DNA of 35,194 bases. Origin: Tepidamorphus sp. (GTDB lineage Bacteria; Pseudomonadota; Alphaproteobacteria; Rhizobiales; Tepidamorphaceae). The notes under the pieces are model-generated. The model worked only from the letters and a program-made list of their open reading frames with translations. It did not search any database and was not told where the DNA came from. The DNA is taken from assembly GCA_028280885.1 (NCBI GenBank), contig JANQKY010000116.1, positions 1 to 35,194 of the forward strand. The letters run 5' to 3'. The position numbers and the translations under genes are program-made. Below are positions 17,228 to 25,735 of the stretch, piece after piece (positions within the stretch are counted from its first letter, which is position 1; each line of letters begins with the position of its first letter).

Positions 17228-18898
17228 TCAGGCGGCCCGGATCTTGCCGAGGAAGCTGTCGACCTCCTCGCGCAGCCGCTGCGTCTGGCCGGACACCAGT
17301 TCGGCGGTATCGAGGACGATCCCGGCGGCCGAGCCGGTGTCGCCGGCCGTTGTCATGACGCCGGAGATGCTCTGCGACACCTCCTCGGTGCCCAGCGCCG
17401 CGTCCTGAACGTTGCGGGCGATCTCCTGGGTCGCGGCGTTCTGCTCGATGACGGAATCGGAGATCGAATCGGAGATCTGGCTGACGTCGTTGACGATCTG
17501 GCCGATGGAGACGATCGTCGAGACGGCCTGCTCGGTGGACTGCTGGATCGACGAGATCTGGCTCGAGATGTCCTCGGTCGCCTTGGCGGTCTGGTTGGCC
17601 AGCGACTTCACCTCCGAGGCGACGACGGCGAAGCCCTTGCCGGCTTCCCCGGCGCGGGCCGCCTCGATGGTGGCGTTGAGCGCCAGGAGGTTGGTCTGCT
17701 CGGCGATCGAATTGATCAGGTCGATCACCTCGCCGATCCGCTGCGCGCCGTCGGCAAGCCCGCGCACCATTTCGTTCGACCGCTGGACCTCGTCGACCGC
17801 GTTGCGGGTTGTCTTCGAGGCGGTTTCGACCTGGCCGCGGATGGCGCTGATCGAGGCCGACAGTTCCTCGGTCGCCGAGGCGACCGTCTGGACCTTGCCG
17901 GACGTCGTGTCGGCGCCGGTCGACCCGGTCGAAGCCTGTTCCGATGTCCGGTTCGCCGAATCCGTCAGCGAGCGTGCCGAGCCCTGCAATTCGCCGGCCG
18001 AGTCGGCGATCGATTCGACCGCCGCCTTGACGCTCTCCTCGAAGGCGTCGGCCAGTTGCGCCATCGCCTCGCGCTTCTCGCGCTCGGCTTGGTCCTGGGC
18101 CTCGTTGCGTTCACTCGTCAGCCGCGTGACGGCTTCAGCGTTCTGGCGGAAGACCTCGATGGTGCGGGCCAGCGCGCCGATCTCGTCCCTGCGGTCGGTG
18201 TGGCAGACCTCGACATCGTGCTCGCCGCCGGCCAGCCGCGACATCGTCTCGGTGACGGTGGCAAGCGGCCGCGTCAGGCCGCGCGACACGATCAGGTGAA
18301 GCAGGCCCAGAAGCACCAACAGAGCGACCACTGACAGGATGATCCCCTCATAGAGCACCGGCCGCTCGATCGAGCGGACCATGTCCATGCTCCAGGCCAG
18401 GATGGTCGTGCCGATCTGATCGGTCTGGTCGCCGAAATAGATCGGCATCACGGTCACGAGATAACCCTTGTAGGCCTGAACGTAGGGCTGTCCCTGCGCC
18501 AGCGCCGGTTTGGCTGCCCTGGAAATGCCGATAAGGCCGTCCGTCTGCAGATCGGGGGATTTGAGTTCCGAGAAGATGGCGCCGGTCTTGTCGAGCGTCA
18601 CGGCGGCGGCGAGAAACGTCCCGTCCTTGTCGGCGACTTCGGCATAGGCCTCATCTATCGCGTCGGGGGTTTCCCACCTGAGCGCCGGTGCGATGTCCTC
18701 GGCGATGAAGGAACTCATTTCCAGCGTGTTTTCCCGGGCAAGCTCGCGCATGCCGGAACTCAGGCCCATCGTCTGGAATACGACGAGCGCGGCGAAGGAA
18801 AGGGCAACGGCCAGGCCGACCACCAGCATAAGGCGGTTACCAAGCTTCGCGGATTTGGGTCGCGCCGCCTGAGCGGCCGAATTCTGGTGATCGGTCAT
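17228..18898 (-). CDS. Methyl-accepting chemotaxis protein
   Basis: 556 residues. A transmembrane helix at about 23-42, a periplasmic sensor of about 140 residues, a second helix at about 182-205, a HAMP domain (206-258) and a long cytoplasmic signalling coiled coil follow. The hairpin tip EQTNLLALNATIEAARAGE and GKGFAVVASEVKSLA, which contact CheA and CheW, are intact. There is no C-terminal CheR/CheB-binding pentapeptide. The periplasmic part resembles CHASE8/Cache-like sensors (FLAAAVTLDKTGAIFSELK) but I cannot name its ligand. AAAGGA precedes the ATG. The gene lies 33 bases after a small exported Cache-like gene on the same strand, and a terminator follows, so the two form an operon. Confidence 0.93.
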   Translation of the reverse strand: MTDHQNSAAQAARPKSAKLGNRLMLVVGLAVALSFAALVVFQTMGLSSGMRELARENTLEMSSFIAEDIAPALRWETPDAIDEAYAEVADKDGTFLAAAVTLDKTGAIFSELKSPDLQTDGLIGISRAAKPALAQGQPYVQAYKGYLVTVMPIYFGDQTDQIGTTILAWSMDMVRSIERPVLYEGIILSVVALLVLLGLLHLIVSRGLTRPLATVTETMSRLAGGEHDVEVCHTDRRDEIGALARTIEVFRQNAEAVTRLTSERNEAQDQAEREKREAMAQLADAFEESVKAAVESIADSAGELQGSARSLTDSANRTSEQASTGSTGADTTSGKVQTVASATEELSASISAIRGQVETASKTTRNAVDEVQRSNEMVRGLADGAQRIGEVIDLINSIAEQTNLLALNATIEAARAGEAGKGFAVVASEVKSLANQTAKATEDISSQISSIQQSTEQAVSTIVSIGQIVNDVSQISDSISDSVIEQNAATQEIARNVQDAALGTEEVSQSISGVMTTAGDTGSAAGIVLDTAELVSGQTQRLREEVDSFLGKIRAA

Positions 18899-18931
18899 GG
18901 CGATATCCTTTCTGGATTGCCCCTGGACGCG

Positions 18932-19510
18932 CTAGCGCGTCATCAACTGGTCGGCGTCGACACCGACCGTGATCGCGCCGATCGGCTTGCCGCCGTCGAC
19001 GACCGTCGTGCTGACCTGAAGCTGGAAGGTTCCGGTCGAGTCATCTTTCTCAACATCGCTGACATGGATCGCGTCCGGGCCGGCCAGGAAGGTCTCCTTC
19101 CACTTGGCTTCGTCGCCCTGCCAGTAATCGGAGGTCGGGTCGCTCATGCCGACATTCAGGCCCTTGTCGTCCATCACGAACACTTCGGTGTAGAGCCCCT
19201 TGCCGGAATCGCGGAACGAGGTGAGTTGCGAGGAGACCGGCCTGCCGGCGACATCGTCGATCATCGGCGAGGTTGCCGATTTCCGTTCCGCCCGCCAGGT
19301 CTTGTCCATGGAATCGACATCGTCCTGGGTCAGGCCGGCATGCTTGGCGTTTTGCGCCTTGATTGCCTCGATCACGACCGGATCGCTGGCGATCAGGGAA
19401 ATTTCAGCCGTCGCAAGGGCCCGGGCCTTGTCCTGGACTTCACTGGCGCCAGCGCTGGATACGGCGAGCAGCCCCGCCAATACGGATGTCGTTGCAATGA
19501 GATATTTCAT
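18932..19510 (-). CDS. Exported soluble Cache/PAS-like sensor-domain protein
   Basis: 192 residues with a Sec signal peptide (about 1-22, cleavage near SAGAS). The mature part is a single Cache/PDC-like module: a helix from residue 25 to about 75, then strands GLYTEVFVMDDKGLNVGMSD, a conserved-looking DYWQGDEAKWKET (128-140), and IGAITVGVDADQL at the end, typical of the last strands of Cache folds. There is no transmembrane anchor or output domain, so it should be a free periplasmic protein. AGGAGC lies five bases before the ATG at 19510. Its position directly before a chemoreceptor gene suggests it binds a ligand or senses a condition and works with that receptor; this is inference. Confidence 0.75.
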   Translation of the reverse strand: MKYLIATTSVLAGLLAVSSAGASEVQDKARALATAEISLIASDPVVIEAIKAQNAKHAGLTQDDVDSMDKTWRAERKSATSPMIDDVAGRPVSSQLTSFRDSGKGLYTEVFVMDDKGLNVGMSDPTSDYWQGDEAKWKETFLAGPDAIHVSDVEKDDSTGTFQLQVSTTVVDGGKPIGAITVGVDADQLMTR

Positions 19511-20188
19511 TTTTAGCTCCTAATGGGTGTTCATTCCTTGGTCAGGAAGAGGGTGCTCCGGATGCGGCTCGTCCAGGGCATTCAATATTGCCCGGCGGCG
19601 TCTTGTTGGTGGAGAAGGTGGTGGGAGAGAGTGCTGGCATGGAAACGGCCGAAATCCGCCGTCGAACGGTTCGGATTCGCGGCCTGACAAAATGGTGCCG
19701 CAGATAGCAGGAAGCTGTGGAAATGCCCCCATGGCCCGCAAGCGTCCCCCGATTACGCCGCCATGGCCAGACTATGGATAGCCGTTTTAAGAAAGGATGA
19801 AGACTCCACGACTTATCGCCGGAAAACGCACGTTTCCCTGCGGAAAGTCCGGATATTGTTCGGCGTGGCGGCGAGATGTGGACGCGAGCCGGACCGGATT
19901 CCCCTTTGCTGGCCGCAAGAATGTCCCGCAAAAAGTTTCCGCAGCGTAAATATTGCGCCCGTTTGTGCCCTGCCGGCCGTGTCCGGGGTGGTGCGATTGT
20001 GACACAGGGCGCTGCGGCCCGGCACCGCCTCGCGGAAATGTCATCGCTCGATCACGGCTTGGCCATTTTTTGGGTCCAGGCCTTCCTATATTCCCTGATG
20101 CGGTCGCCGGAAGCGATCGGAGGTCCGCGAAAGGGAACGGCAACGACTTTGCGGTAGACCGCATGTCGTCGAGGGAGTAGGGCGAACG
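19511..20188. other. Intergenic region between the Cache-like gene and the L,D-transpeptidase gene
   Basis: 678 bases between divergent genes. It should contain both promoters. On the plus strand a TATATT box at 20087-20092 lies about 100 bases before the transpeptidase gene but has no -35 at proper spacing. Open frames here (up to about 129 codons on the minus strand) lack ribosome sites and have shadow-like compositions rich in Arg, Pro and Ser. No tRNA, repeat or recognisable small RNA is seen. Confidence 0.5.
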
Positions 20189-20896
20189 ATGAGTGTGTTT
20201 ACGCGTAGAGGGTTTTTGATCGGCTCAGCGGCGGTTGCGTCTGCGGGCCTTGCCGGCTGTCAGACCAACCAGGCGCCGGGTCCGGTCGCGGAGGCCGCGA
20301 CGGCCAACCCTTACGGATCGGTGTTCGCGTCGATGTATGCGCCGATCGAGGGAGAGCCCTTCCCGATCCCGGCCGTCGAGCCCTATCAGTTCGACGCGGC
20401 CTATATCCGCAAGCAGGTGCCGTATCAGACCGCCGAGCCGCCGGGCACGATCATTGTCGACCCGTATGCGCACTATCTCTATCTGGTCCAGGAAAACGGC
20501 ATGGCGATGCGCTATGGCGTCGGCGTCGGCCGCCAGGGCTTCGGCTGGTCGGGCGATGCGACCATCAAGGACAAGCAGCACTGGCCGGACTGGTATCCGC
20601 CCAAGGAGATGATCGAGCGTCAGCCGGAACTCGAGCCGATGCTGACCGATCTGCGCGGCGGACGCGGCGTCGCCGGCGGGCCGACCAATCCGCTCGGCGC
20701 CCGGGCGCTCTATCTCTATCAGGGCAATGTCGACACGCTCTACCGTATCCACGGCACCTTCGAGCCCTGGACGATCGGCAAGAGCGTTTCGTCGGGCTGC
20801 ATCCGGATGATCAACCAGGACGCGATCGATCTCTATCAGCGCGTGCCGATGAACACCCGGGTCGTGGTTCTGGGCAATGATAGCCCCGTCGCCTAG
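20189..20896 (+). CDS. L,D-transpeptidase (YkuD domain), predicted lipoprotein
   Basis: 235 residues. YkuD enzymes form 3-3 peptidoglycan cross-links or attach proteins to peptidoglycan, using a cysteine. The active-site segment HGTFEPWTIGKSVSSGC runs from His188 to Cys204 and continues IRM, so the catalytic His, Ser and Cys are all present. The N-terminus has RRGFLIGSAAVASAG and the lipobox LAGC (Cys24), so it is probably a lipoprotein; the twin arginine also allows Tat export. GAGGGAGTAGGG precedes the ATG. Alphaproteobacteria commonly carry many such enzymes, so the exact role is open. Confidence 0.92.
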   Translation: MSVFTRRGFLIGSAAVASAGLAGCQTNQAPGPVAEAATANPYGSVFASMYAPIEGEPFPIPAVEPYQFDAAYIRKQVPYQTAEPPGTIIVDPYAHYLYLVQENGMAMRYGVGVGRQGFGWSGDATIKDKQHWPDWYPPKEMIERQPELEPMLTDLRGGRGVAGGPTNPLGARALYLYQGNVDTLYRIHGTFEPWTIGKSVSSGCIRMINQDAIDLYQRVPMNTRVVVLGNDSPVA

Positions 20897-20909
20897 CCCC
20901 GTCGCCTAG
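20884..20909 (+). repeat. 13-base tandem duplication across the L,D-transpeptidase stop codon
   Basis: CCCCGTCGCCTAG occurs twice back to back (20884-20896 and 20897-20909). The first copy includes the stop codon TAG; the second is a non-coding echo. Confidence 0.85.
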
Positions 20910-20918
20910 CGCAGTCGC

Positions 20919-21539
20919 TCAGGCGGGCTTTCGCCCAAGCACGCAAACCGCCGGAACGTCGCTGATTTCCAGCCATTCCTTGTTGATCGCCTCGAACCCC
21001 GCAGCCGCCATCGCGGTGACGCAGGTGTCTGCGAAGCGGTCCGCCTTGGCGCGGGTCGGATTGCCGGTGCGCGGCTGGTAGGTGGTGGCGATGCGGCCTC
21101 CGGTCGCAAGCGCGTCGTGGGCAAGGCGGAAATAGCCGGGGCGATCGGCCAGGAACTGCACCACGTTGGCGGAATAGATCACCCCGAGCGTGCCGGCAAA
21201 ACCGGCAAGCCTCTGCTCGGTGCCCTGATACAGGCTGACCCGTCCCGTTTTCATCAGTCGGCGCAGGCGCGAACTGGCCATCGCGATCATCGTCGCGGAG
21301 TGGTCGACGCCGATCGCCGTGCCGGAGGGGACACGGCTTGCTGCGAGCGACAGGGCGTATCCCGGGCCGCAGCCCAGTTCGAAGACGGTATCGTCGGGCT
21401 TCGGGTCGACGAGATCGATGGTCCAGCGGCTCCGCCGCCGGTTCGACGGCCTGTTCGCCATCATGAAGCCGGCGACGCGTCCGAGCAGGCCGCGCGGGCG
21501 CTGAAACTGCGGGACAAGTGCCCGGGCCAGAAGGCTCAC
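20919..21539 (-). CDS. Class I SAM-dependent methyltransferase
   Basis: 206 residues from a GTG at 21539 that overlaps the stop (TGA) of the upstream small membrane gene; the frame stays open to 21803 but only as a shadow of that gene. The Rossmann SAM-binding motif I is TVFELGCGPGYALSLAASRV (51-70), followed by GTAIGVDHSATMI (acidic residue for the ribose) and VIYSANVVQFLADRPGYFRL. A hydrophobic N-terminal segment LLGRVAGFMMANRP is often seen in methyltransferases of small hydrophobic substrates. The substrate is unknown. Third gene of a MarR-led operon. Confidence 0.87.
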   Translation of the reverse strand: MSLLARALVPQFQRPRGLLGRVAGFMMANRPSNRRRSRWTIDLVDPKPDDTVFELGCGPGYALSLAASRVPSGTAIGVDHSATMIAMASSRLRRLMKTGRVSLYQGTEQRLAGFAGTLGVIYSANVVQFLADRPGYFRLAHDALATGGRIATTYQPRTGNPTRAKADRFADTCVTAMAAAGFEAINKEWLEISDVPAVCVLGRKPA

Positions 21540-21787
21540 GACGGCGTGCCGCTGCGGGCCGGGCCGAAAACGACCCGTATCAGCGCAAGCAGCACGACGA
21601 ACACGAACACGGCGATCATCGCTTGGCTGAATCGGGCCTCCGGCAGATCGAACAGCGGCACCCCGACGGCCTTCCATCCCCAATGGACCATTACCATGGC
21701 GAGCATCATGGCACCCGCAATCACAGCGGCACGGCGTCCGGTGCCATGGGCCGGGCGCGGGATCAGGCCTCTTGTCAAGTCGATCAT
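21536..21787 (-). CDS. Small membrane protein, two predicted helices
   Basis: 83 residues. Hydrophobic segments at about 20-38 (AAVIAGAMMLAMVMVHWGW) and 55-75 (AMIAVFVFVVLLALIRVVF) make it a small inner-membrane protein. I recognise no family. AGGAGGAAGAGA lies immediately before the ATG at 21787, the strongest ribosome site in the operon. It begins 12 bases after the MarR stop and overlaps the methyltransferase start by four bases, so the three products are made together. A role as membrane partner of the methyltransferase is conceivable but not shown. Confidence 0.7.
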   Translation of the reverse strand: MIDLTRGLIPRPAHGTGRRAAVIAGAMMLAMVMVHWGWKAVGVPLFDLPEARFSQAMIAVFVFVVLLALIRVVFGPARSGTPS

Positions 21788-21799
21788 TCTCTTCCTCCT

Positions 21800-22243
21800 T
21801 CAAGGGGTGGCTTCGCGCAGAGCGGCGCGAAGACGGGTGAGGACGGTGCGGGCGCCGGCGACGTCGAGCGTATCGAGCGTGTCGGCGATCCGGCGCAGGC
21901 TCTCCGCCTCGCGCCGTCGCATGGCGTCGAAGGCGGCGCGGCCCTTCGGCGAAAGCGCGATCAGAACGGACCGCTTGTGGGCCGGATTGGCATGGCGCTC
22001 GGCAAGGCCGGCGGCGAGCAGTTGGTCGACGAGCCCCTGGATGTGCTGGCGGGAGACGGATTTCGCAGCGGCGATTGCCGGAACCGTCTGCGGGCCGGCC
22101 TGGCGCAGATGCTCCAGAACCGCGCGCATCGCTGCGCTGATGCCGCTATCGGCGTGCAGCCGGTCGGCGAAGCCGCGCAGATTCTGGAACGTGCCGCGCA
22201 CGTCGCGGGCAAGCCCGTCGATATCATCGGCCGTACAGGGCAT
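21800..22243 (-). CDS. MarR-family transcriptional regulator
   Basis: 147 residues. Winged-helix fold: a helix-turn-helix in QTVPAIAAAKSVSRQHIQGL followed by VDQLLAAGLAERHANPAHKRSVLIALSPKG, where the wing holds the expected Asn-Pro...Lys-Arg-Ser pattern. It is the first gene of the operon. Two palindromes directly upstream, one overlapping a -35 box, are the likely operators, so it probably represses its own operon until a ligand binds. MarR proteins typically answer small lipophilic or phenolic compounds; the ligand here is unknown. Confidence 0.9.
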   Translation of the reverse strand: MPCTADDIDGLARDVRGTFQNLRGFADRLHADSGISAAMRAVLEHLRQAGPQTVPAIAAAKSVSRQHIQGLVDQLLAAGLAERHANPAHKRSVLIALSPKGRAAFDAMRRREAESLRRIADTLDTLDVAGARTVLTRLRAALREATP

Positions 22244-22260
22244 GGCGACCTTCCGCTTAA

Positions 22261-22304
22261 TGACAAGTGGGTTGTCATACTGGCATTGACAACAGACTTG
22301 TCAA
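22261..22304 (-). promoter_or_regulatory. Paired palindromic operators and promoter of the MarR operon
   Basis: Site 1 is TGACAA-N5-TTGTCA (22261-22277); site 2 is TTGACAA-N5-TTGTCAA (22286-22304). They share the half-site and the five-base spacer, and their centres are 26 bases apart. On the minus strand the outer arm of site 2 is itself a perfect -35 box, TTGACA (22304-22299), and a -10-like TATGAC lies 19 bases on. Binding of a MarR dimer would block this promoter. Confidence 0.85.
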
Positions 22305-22526
22305 TATGAAGTGCTGATGCTGCGCCATCTTCATTGCCGCCGATTTAGGCGGCCTGGCCGATACACATTGGGGAGAATGGGCTGTAAGGTGTCTTACATT
22401 CGCCGGCCCATAAAGCCTGTTCGGCGCAAAAAATTGTTGCCGGCGTATTGGCATTGTCGCGAATGAAATACATGAATGACATCAGTACGAAATTTGATTC
22501 CATGGCTAGGTTTGAGGTCTGAGATA

Positions 22527-23939
22527 ATGGCAGAAAATGTGATGGGCGCCGTGTTCGGGCGGCGCGTGAAACGGGCGCTTGCGGTTTGCATCGCCCTGTT
22601 GGGGGTTCATGTCGGCGCGGCCGGGACGATGTCCGCGAAGGCGGACGCGGCGCCCGACGGGGCATCGGCGAGCGACTTGAAGAAGGCCGCGAAAACGCTG
22701 GCCTATGTCGAAACGTTCTATCCGCTCTGGTTCACCGACTACCAGTTCACGATTTCATCGAAGAACCGGATGATCGGCCCGGTCCGGATTTCACCGATCT
22801 ACAAGGCGATCGTCGCGATCAATGTCGACACGCTCTACGCCAGCACGGTGATGTCGCTGGAAAGCGAGCCTGTCGTGATCAACCTGCCGTCGACGGACGT
22901 GACCTACTCGATCCTGGTGTTGGATGCGTTCGGCAATGTCTACGACACCGACATCGAGGCCGAGGCGGGCACCTATATCCTGACCGGCCCCGACTATACC
23001 GGCACCATCCCGCACGGACTGAACGAGGTCGAGTTCCCGATCAACTATTCGATGTTCATCATCCGGGCCGACAACTATTCCGCCACCGGCGAGGACAACC
23101 GCAAGAAGGCGCGCAAGTTCCGCCGTAACATCACGACGCAGACGCTCAGCCAGTTCCAGGCCGGCGATACGCCCGAGTCGACGAAGGAACTGCCCGAGGC
23201 GATCTACGGCTTTCCCTTCAAGGCCGCCGCCGACGCCCTGATCGAGTACACCCCGATCGAATTCCTCAAGATGCTGCAGAAGGCGGTCGCCTCCGAGTTC
23301 GTTCCCGAGCTCTCAAAGGCCGACCAGAAGCTGTCCGACGATTTCGACGACATCTTCAACGAAGGGTCGCTCAGCCTGGCCGACCGGCTGATCCTGAGCG
23401 CGGCGGTGAAGGAAGCCAAGACGAAACTGCAGGATAACTACACCACGCCGTCGACCTCGACCAACTGGACCCATTTCAACAATATCGGCGACTGGGGCGA
23501 CGCGGTGATCGACCGGGCCTCGATCACCGAGTTCTGCCAGTACTGCAACACCATCGATACGGCCGCCTACTATCACGCCTTCTACGACAAGAAGGGCAAG
23601 GCGCTCGACGGCAAGCACCGCAAGGGCTACGTGCTGAAGTTCGGGAAGAAGCAGATCCCGGATGTCTCCCGGTTCTGGTCGCTGACGGCCTACACGCCGG
23701 AGACGGTCGAGTTGATCGACAACGACGAGGACAAATACGCCGTTGCGAGCTACACGCCGAAGCTGAAATACAACGCCAACGGCTCGGTCTCGATCTACAT
23801 CGCCCGCAAAAAGCCGGCCGGCGTCAGGAAGGCCAACTGGCTGCCGGTCAGCGGCGACCAGTTCAACGTCATGCTGCGGCTCTACGGGCCGGAGGGTGAC
23901 GTGGAGAGCTACGAGCCGCCGGCGATCAGGAAGCGCTGA
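22527..23939 (+). CDS. Exported DUF1254/DUF1214-family protein, copy 1
   Basis: 470 residues from the ATG at 22527 with GAGG nine bases upstream; an in-frame ATG 17 codons earlier is less likely. An N-terminal signal sequence (hydrophobic segment about 18-33) points to the periplasm. The N-terminal DUF1254 part shows YVETFYPLWF, INVDTLYAS and YSILVLDAFGNVYD; the C-terminal DUF1214 part shows NNIGDWGDAVIDRAS, AYYHAFYDKKGKALDG, VSRFWSLTAYTPET and NWLPVSGDQFNVMLRLYGP. The biochemical role of this family is not established. The second copy starts 340 bases downstream in the same direction. Confidence 0.87.
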   Translation: MAENVMGAVFGRRVKRALAVCIALLGVHVGAAGTMSAKADAAPDGASASDLKKAAKTLAYVETFYPLWFTDYQFTISSKNRMIGPVRISPIYKAIVAINVDTLYASTVMSLESEPVVINLPSTDVTYSILVLDAFGNVYDTDIEAEAGTYILTGPDYTGTIPHGLNEVEFPINYSMFIIRADNYSATGEDNRKKARKFRRNITTQTLSQFQAGDTPESTKELPEAIYGFPFKAAADALIEYTPIEFLKMLQKAVASEFVPELSKADQKLSDDFDDIFNEGSLSLADRLILSAAVKEAKTKLQDNYTTPSTSTNWTHFNNIGDWGDAVIDRASITEFCQYCNTIDTAAYYHAFYDKKGKALDGKHRKGYVLKFGKKQIPDVSRFWSLTAYTPETVELIDNDEDKYAVASYTPKLKYNANGSVSIYIARKKPAGVRKANWLPVSGDQFNVMLRLYGPEGDVESYEPPAIRKR

Positions 23940-23978
23940 GGCGTGGGGAGCGCCCCCGACGCGAAAACACGGAGCGAC

Positions 23979-24004
23979 CGGGGCCAATGGCCCCGCCCGC
24001 TTTT
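23979..24004 (+). terminator. Rho-independent terminator after DUF1254 copy 1
   Basis: Eight-base arms CGGGGCCA/TGGCCCCG around a single A, then CCCGC and TTTT (24001-24004). The stem-loop core is identical to the one after copy 2. The rest of the 340-base gap up to 24279 shows no gene; it must hold the promoter of copy 2, but I see no clear -35/-10 pair. Confidence 0.75.
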
Positions 24005-24279
24005 ATCATTCTGGGTGTTCCCGTCTGTTCCGCTCGGATAGTCTTGGAGCGCCGGCATGTAATGAATTTTGCCTATGGGTTAGTCGTCTGTAAGTTGAGC
24101 GGCATGCCAATCTAAAGTTCAATATGGCGCGTGGACACGCCGCGCCGCTGCTTGAATTGAAGGGTAAGCGCATAATTGTCCTGAAGCCGGGTTTGCCTTG
24201 CTATTGCAAAGTCTGCTGATGGGCGGAAGTGGGTGCCTATCCGGAGATATCCATCGACGACCAACGAAGGGGTCCTTCC

Positions 24280-25698
24280 ATGCCTAGTCGAAAGATGCTG
24301 TTGTCCGCGGGGGTGCGAGGTGTGAAGCGTGTCCTGGCGATTGGTATCGCCGTCATCGGACTTCAACTGGCACATGCCGATCGGTCGACGGCGCTGGCTG
24401 ATGCGGCCAAGCCTGATGCCACAAATGCCTCGGCGGCAATGATCGCGGCGACGACACGCGCCTATGTCGAGACGTTTTATCCGCTGTGGATCGCGAACCA
24501 TCAGTTCTCGCTTTCGGCGAAAAACAGCATGGTCGGACCGATCCGGGTTACGCCGGCCTACAGGTCCATCGTCTCGATCAATGTCGACACGATCTATGCC
24601 GGCACGGTCATGGATCTGGCCGAAGCGGCGATCGTCCTGACATTGCCACCCACGAAGGTGACCTATTCGATCCTGACGGTCGATGCCTTCGGCAATGTTT
24701 TTGATACCGGGCTTGAAGCCGAGGCGGGAACCTATGTCCTGACAGGGCCTGACTTTGACGGGCATGTTCCTCATGGACTTACGGAAATTGAATTCCCGGT
24801 GAACGCGTCACTGTTCATCATCAGGGCCGACAAATACTCGTCGAGCAATGTGGACAACCGAAAGCAGGCAAGACTGTTCCGCAAGAGGATCACGACACAG
24901 ACGCTTGCCCAGTACCACAACGGTGATGCGCCGGAGAAAACCCGGATCCTTCCCTCTGCCGTCTATGCGCCGCCGTTCAAGGCAGCGGCGGACGCTCTGA
25001 TCAAAGTCGTGCCGTTTCAGTTTCTCAGGCAGTTGCAGGAGGCGGTCAAATCGGAGTGGACGCCACCGTTGTCGAAGGCGGAGCAGAAGGTTTCGGACAA
25101 GTTCGACACGATCTTCAACGGCGGGAACGTCACGTTGGCCGAGAAGGTTATCATGGCGACCGTGATGCGGGAAACCAAAGCCCGCATCCAGAACAACTAC
25201 TATGACGCGGCCGCGTCGACGAACTGGATCCATTTCAGCAATATCGGCGATTGGGGCGACGCGGTTCTCGACCGCGCCTCGGTTGCCGAATTCATTCAGT
25301 ATGCCAACTCGATCGAGACTTCGGCCTACTACCACGCCTTCTCCGACAAGAAGGGCAAGGCGCTCGACGGCAGCGACAAATCCGTCTACGTCCTGAAGTT
25401 CAGCAAGAAAACCGTCCCGGACGTCAACCGGTTCTGGTCGCTGACAGCCTATACGCCCGAGACGCAGATCCTGATCACGAACGCGCAGAAGAAGTATGCC
25501 GTGGCAAGCTATACGCCGGGCCTGAAATACGAGGCAGACGGCGGGCTGAAGATATACATCTCGGCGAAGAAGCCCGCCGGCGTGCCGAAGGCCAACTGGC
25601 TGCCGGTCTCCGACAAACGCTTCAACGTCTTGTTGCGCCTCTACGGCCCGGAGGGCGACGTTGGGGACTACGAGCCGCCGGCGGTCAGGAAGCGCTGA
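24280..25698 (+). CDS. Exported DUF1254/DUF1214-family protein, copy 2
   Basis: 472 residues from the ATG at 24280 (GAAGGGG upstream); the frame is open 17 codons further. It is a paralogue of copy 1 over its whole length, well over half identical by eye, with the same landmarks: AYVETFYPLWI, INVDTIYAGTVM, YSILTVDAFGNVFD, NIGDWGDAVLDRAS, AYYHAFSDKKGKALDG, FWSLTAYTPET and NWLPVSDKRFNVLLRLYGP. The signal segment is at about 15-30. Silent-position use is somewhat less GC-biased than in copy 1. It has its own long leader and terminator, so the two are separate transcription units. Confidence 0.87.
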   Translation: MPSRKMLLSAGVRGVKRVLAIGIAVIGLQLAHADRSTALADAAKPDATNASAAMIAATTRAYVETFYPLWIANHQFSLSAKNSMVGPIRVTPAYRSIVSINVDTIYAGTVMDLAEAAIVLTLPPTKVTYSILTVDAFGNVFDTGLEAEAGTYVLTGPDFDGHVPHGLTEIEFPVNASLFIIRADKYSSSNVDNRKQARLFRKRITTQTLAQYHNGDAPEKTRILPSAVYAPPFKAAADALIKVVPFQFLRQLQEAVKSEWTPPLSKAEQKVSDKFDTIFNGGNVTLAEKVIMATVMRETKARIQNNYYDAAASTNWIHFSNIGDWGDAVLDRASVAEFIQYANSIETSAYYHAFSDKKGKALDGSDKSVYVLKFSKKTVPDVNRFWSLTAYTPETQILITNAQKKYAVASYTPGLKYEADGGLKIYISAKKPAGVPKANWLPVSDKRFNVLLRLYGPEGDVGDYEPPAVRKR

Positions 25699-25735
25699 GG
25701 CGCTACTTCAATACCTGTACAGCATGCGAGACGGG

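Noticed and set aside
19542..19931. 129-codon minus-strand frame in the long gap before the L,D-transpeptidase gene
   Set aside because: No ribosome site, low hydrophobic order, many Arg/Ser/Pro residues; looks random.
21540..21803. Longer N-terminus for the methyltransferase
   Set aside because: The frame is open, but the encoded stretch is Arg/Pro/Cys-rich nonsense over the small membrane gene. The GTG at 21539 overlapping that gene's stop fits operon structure and family length.
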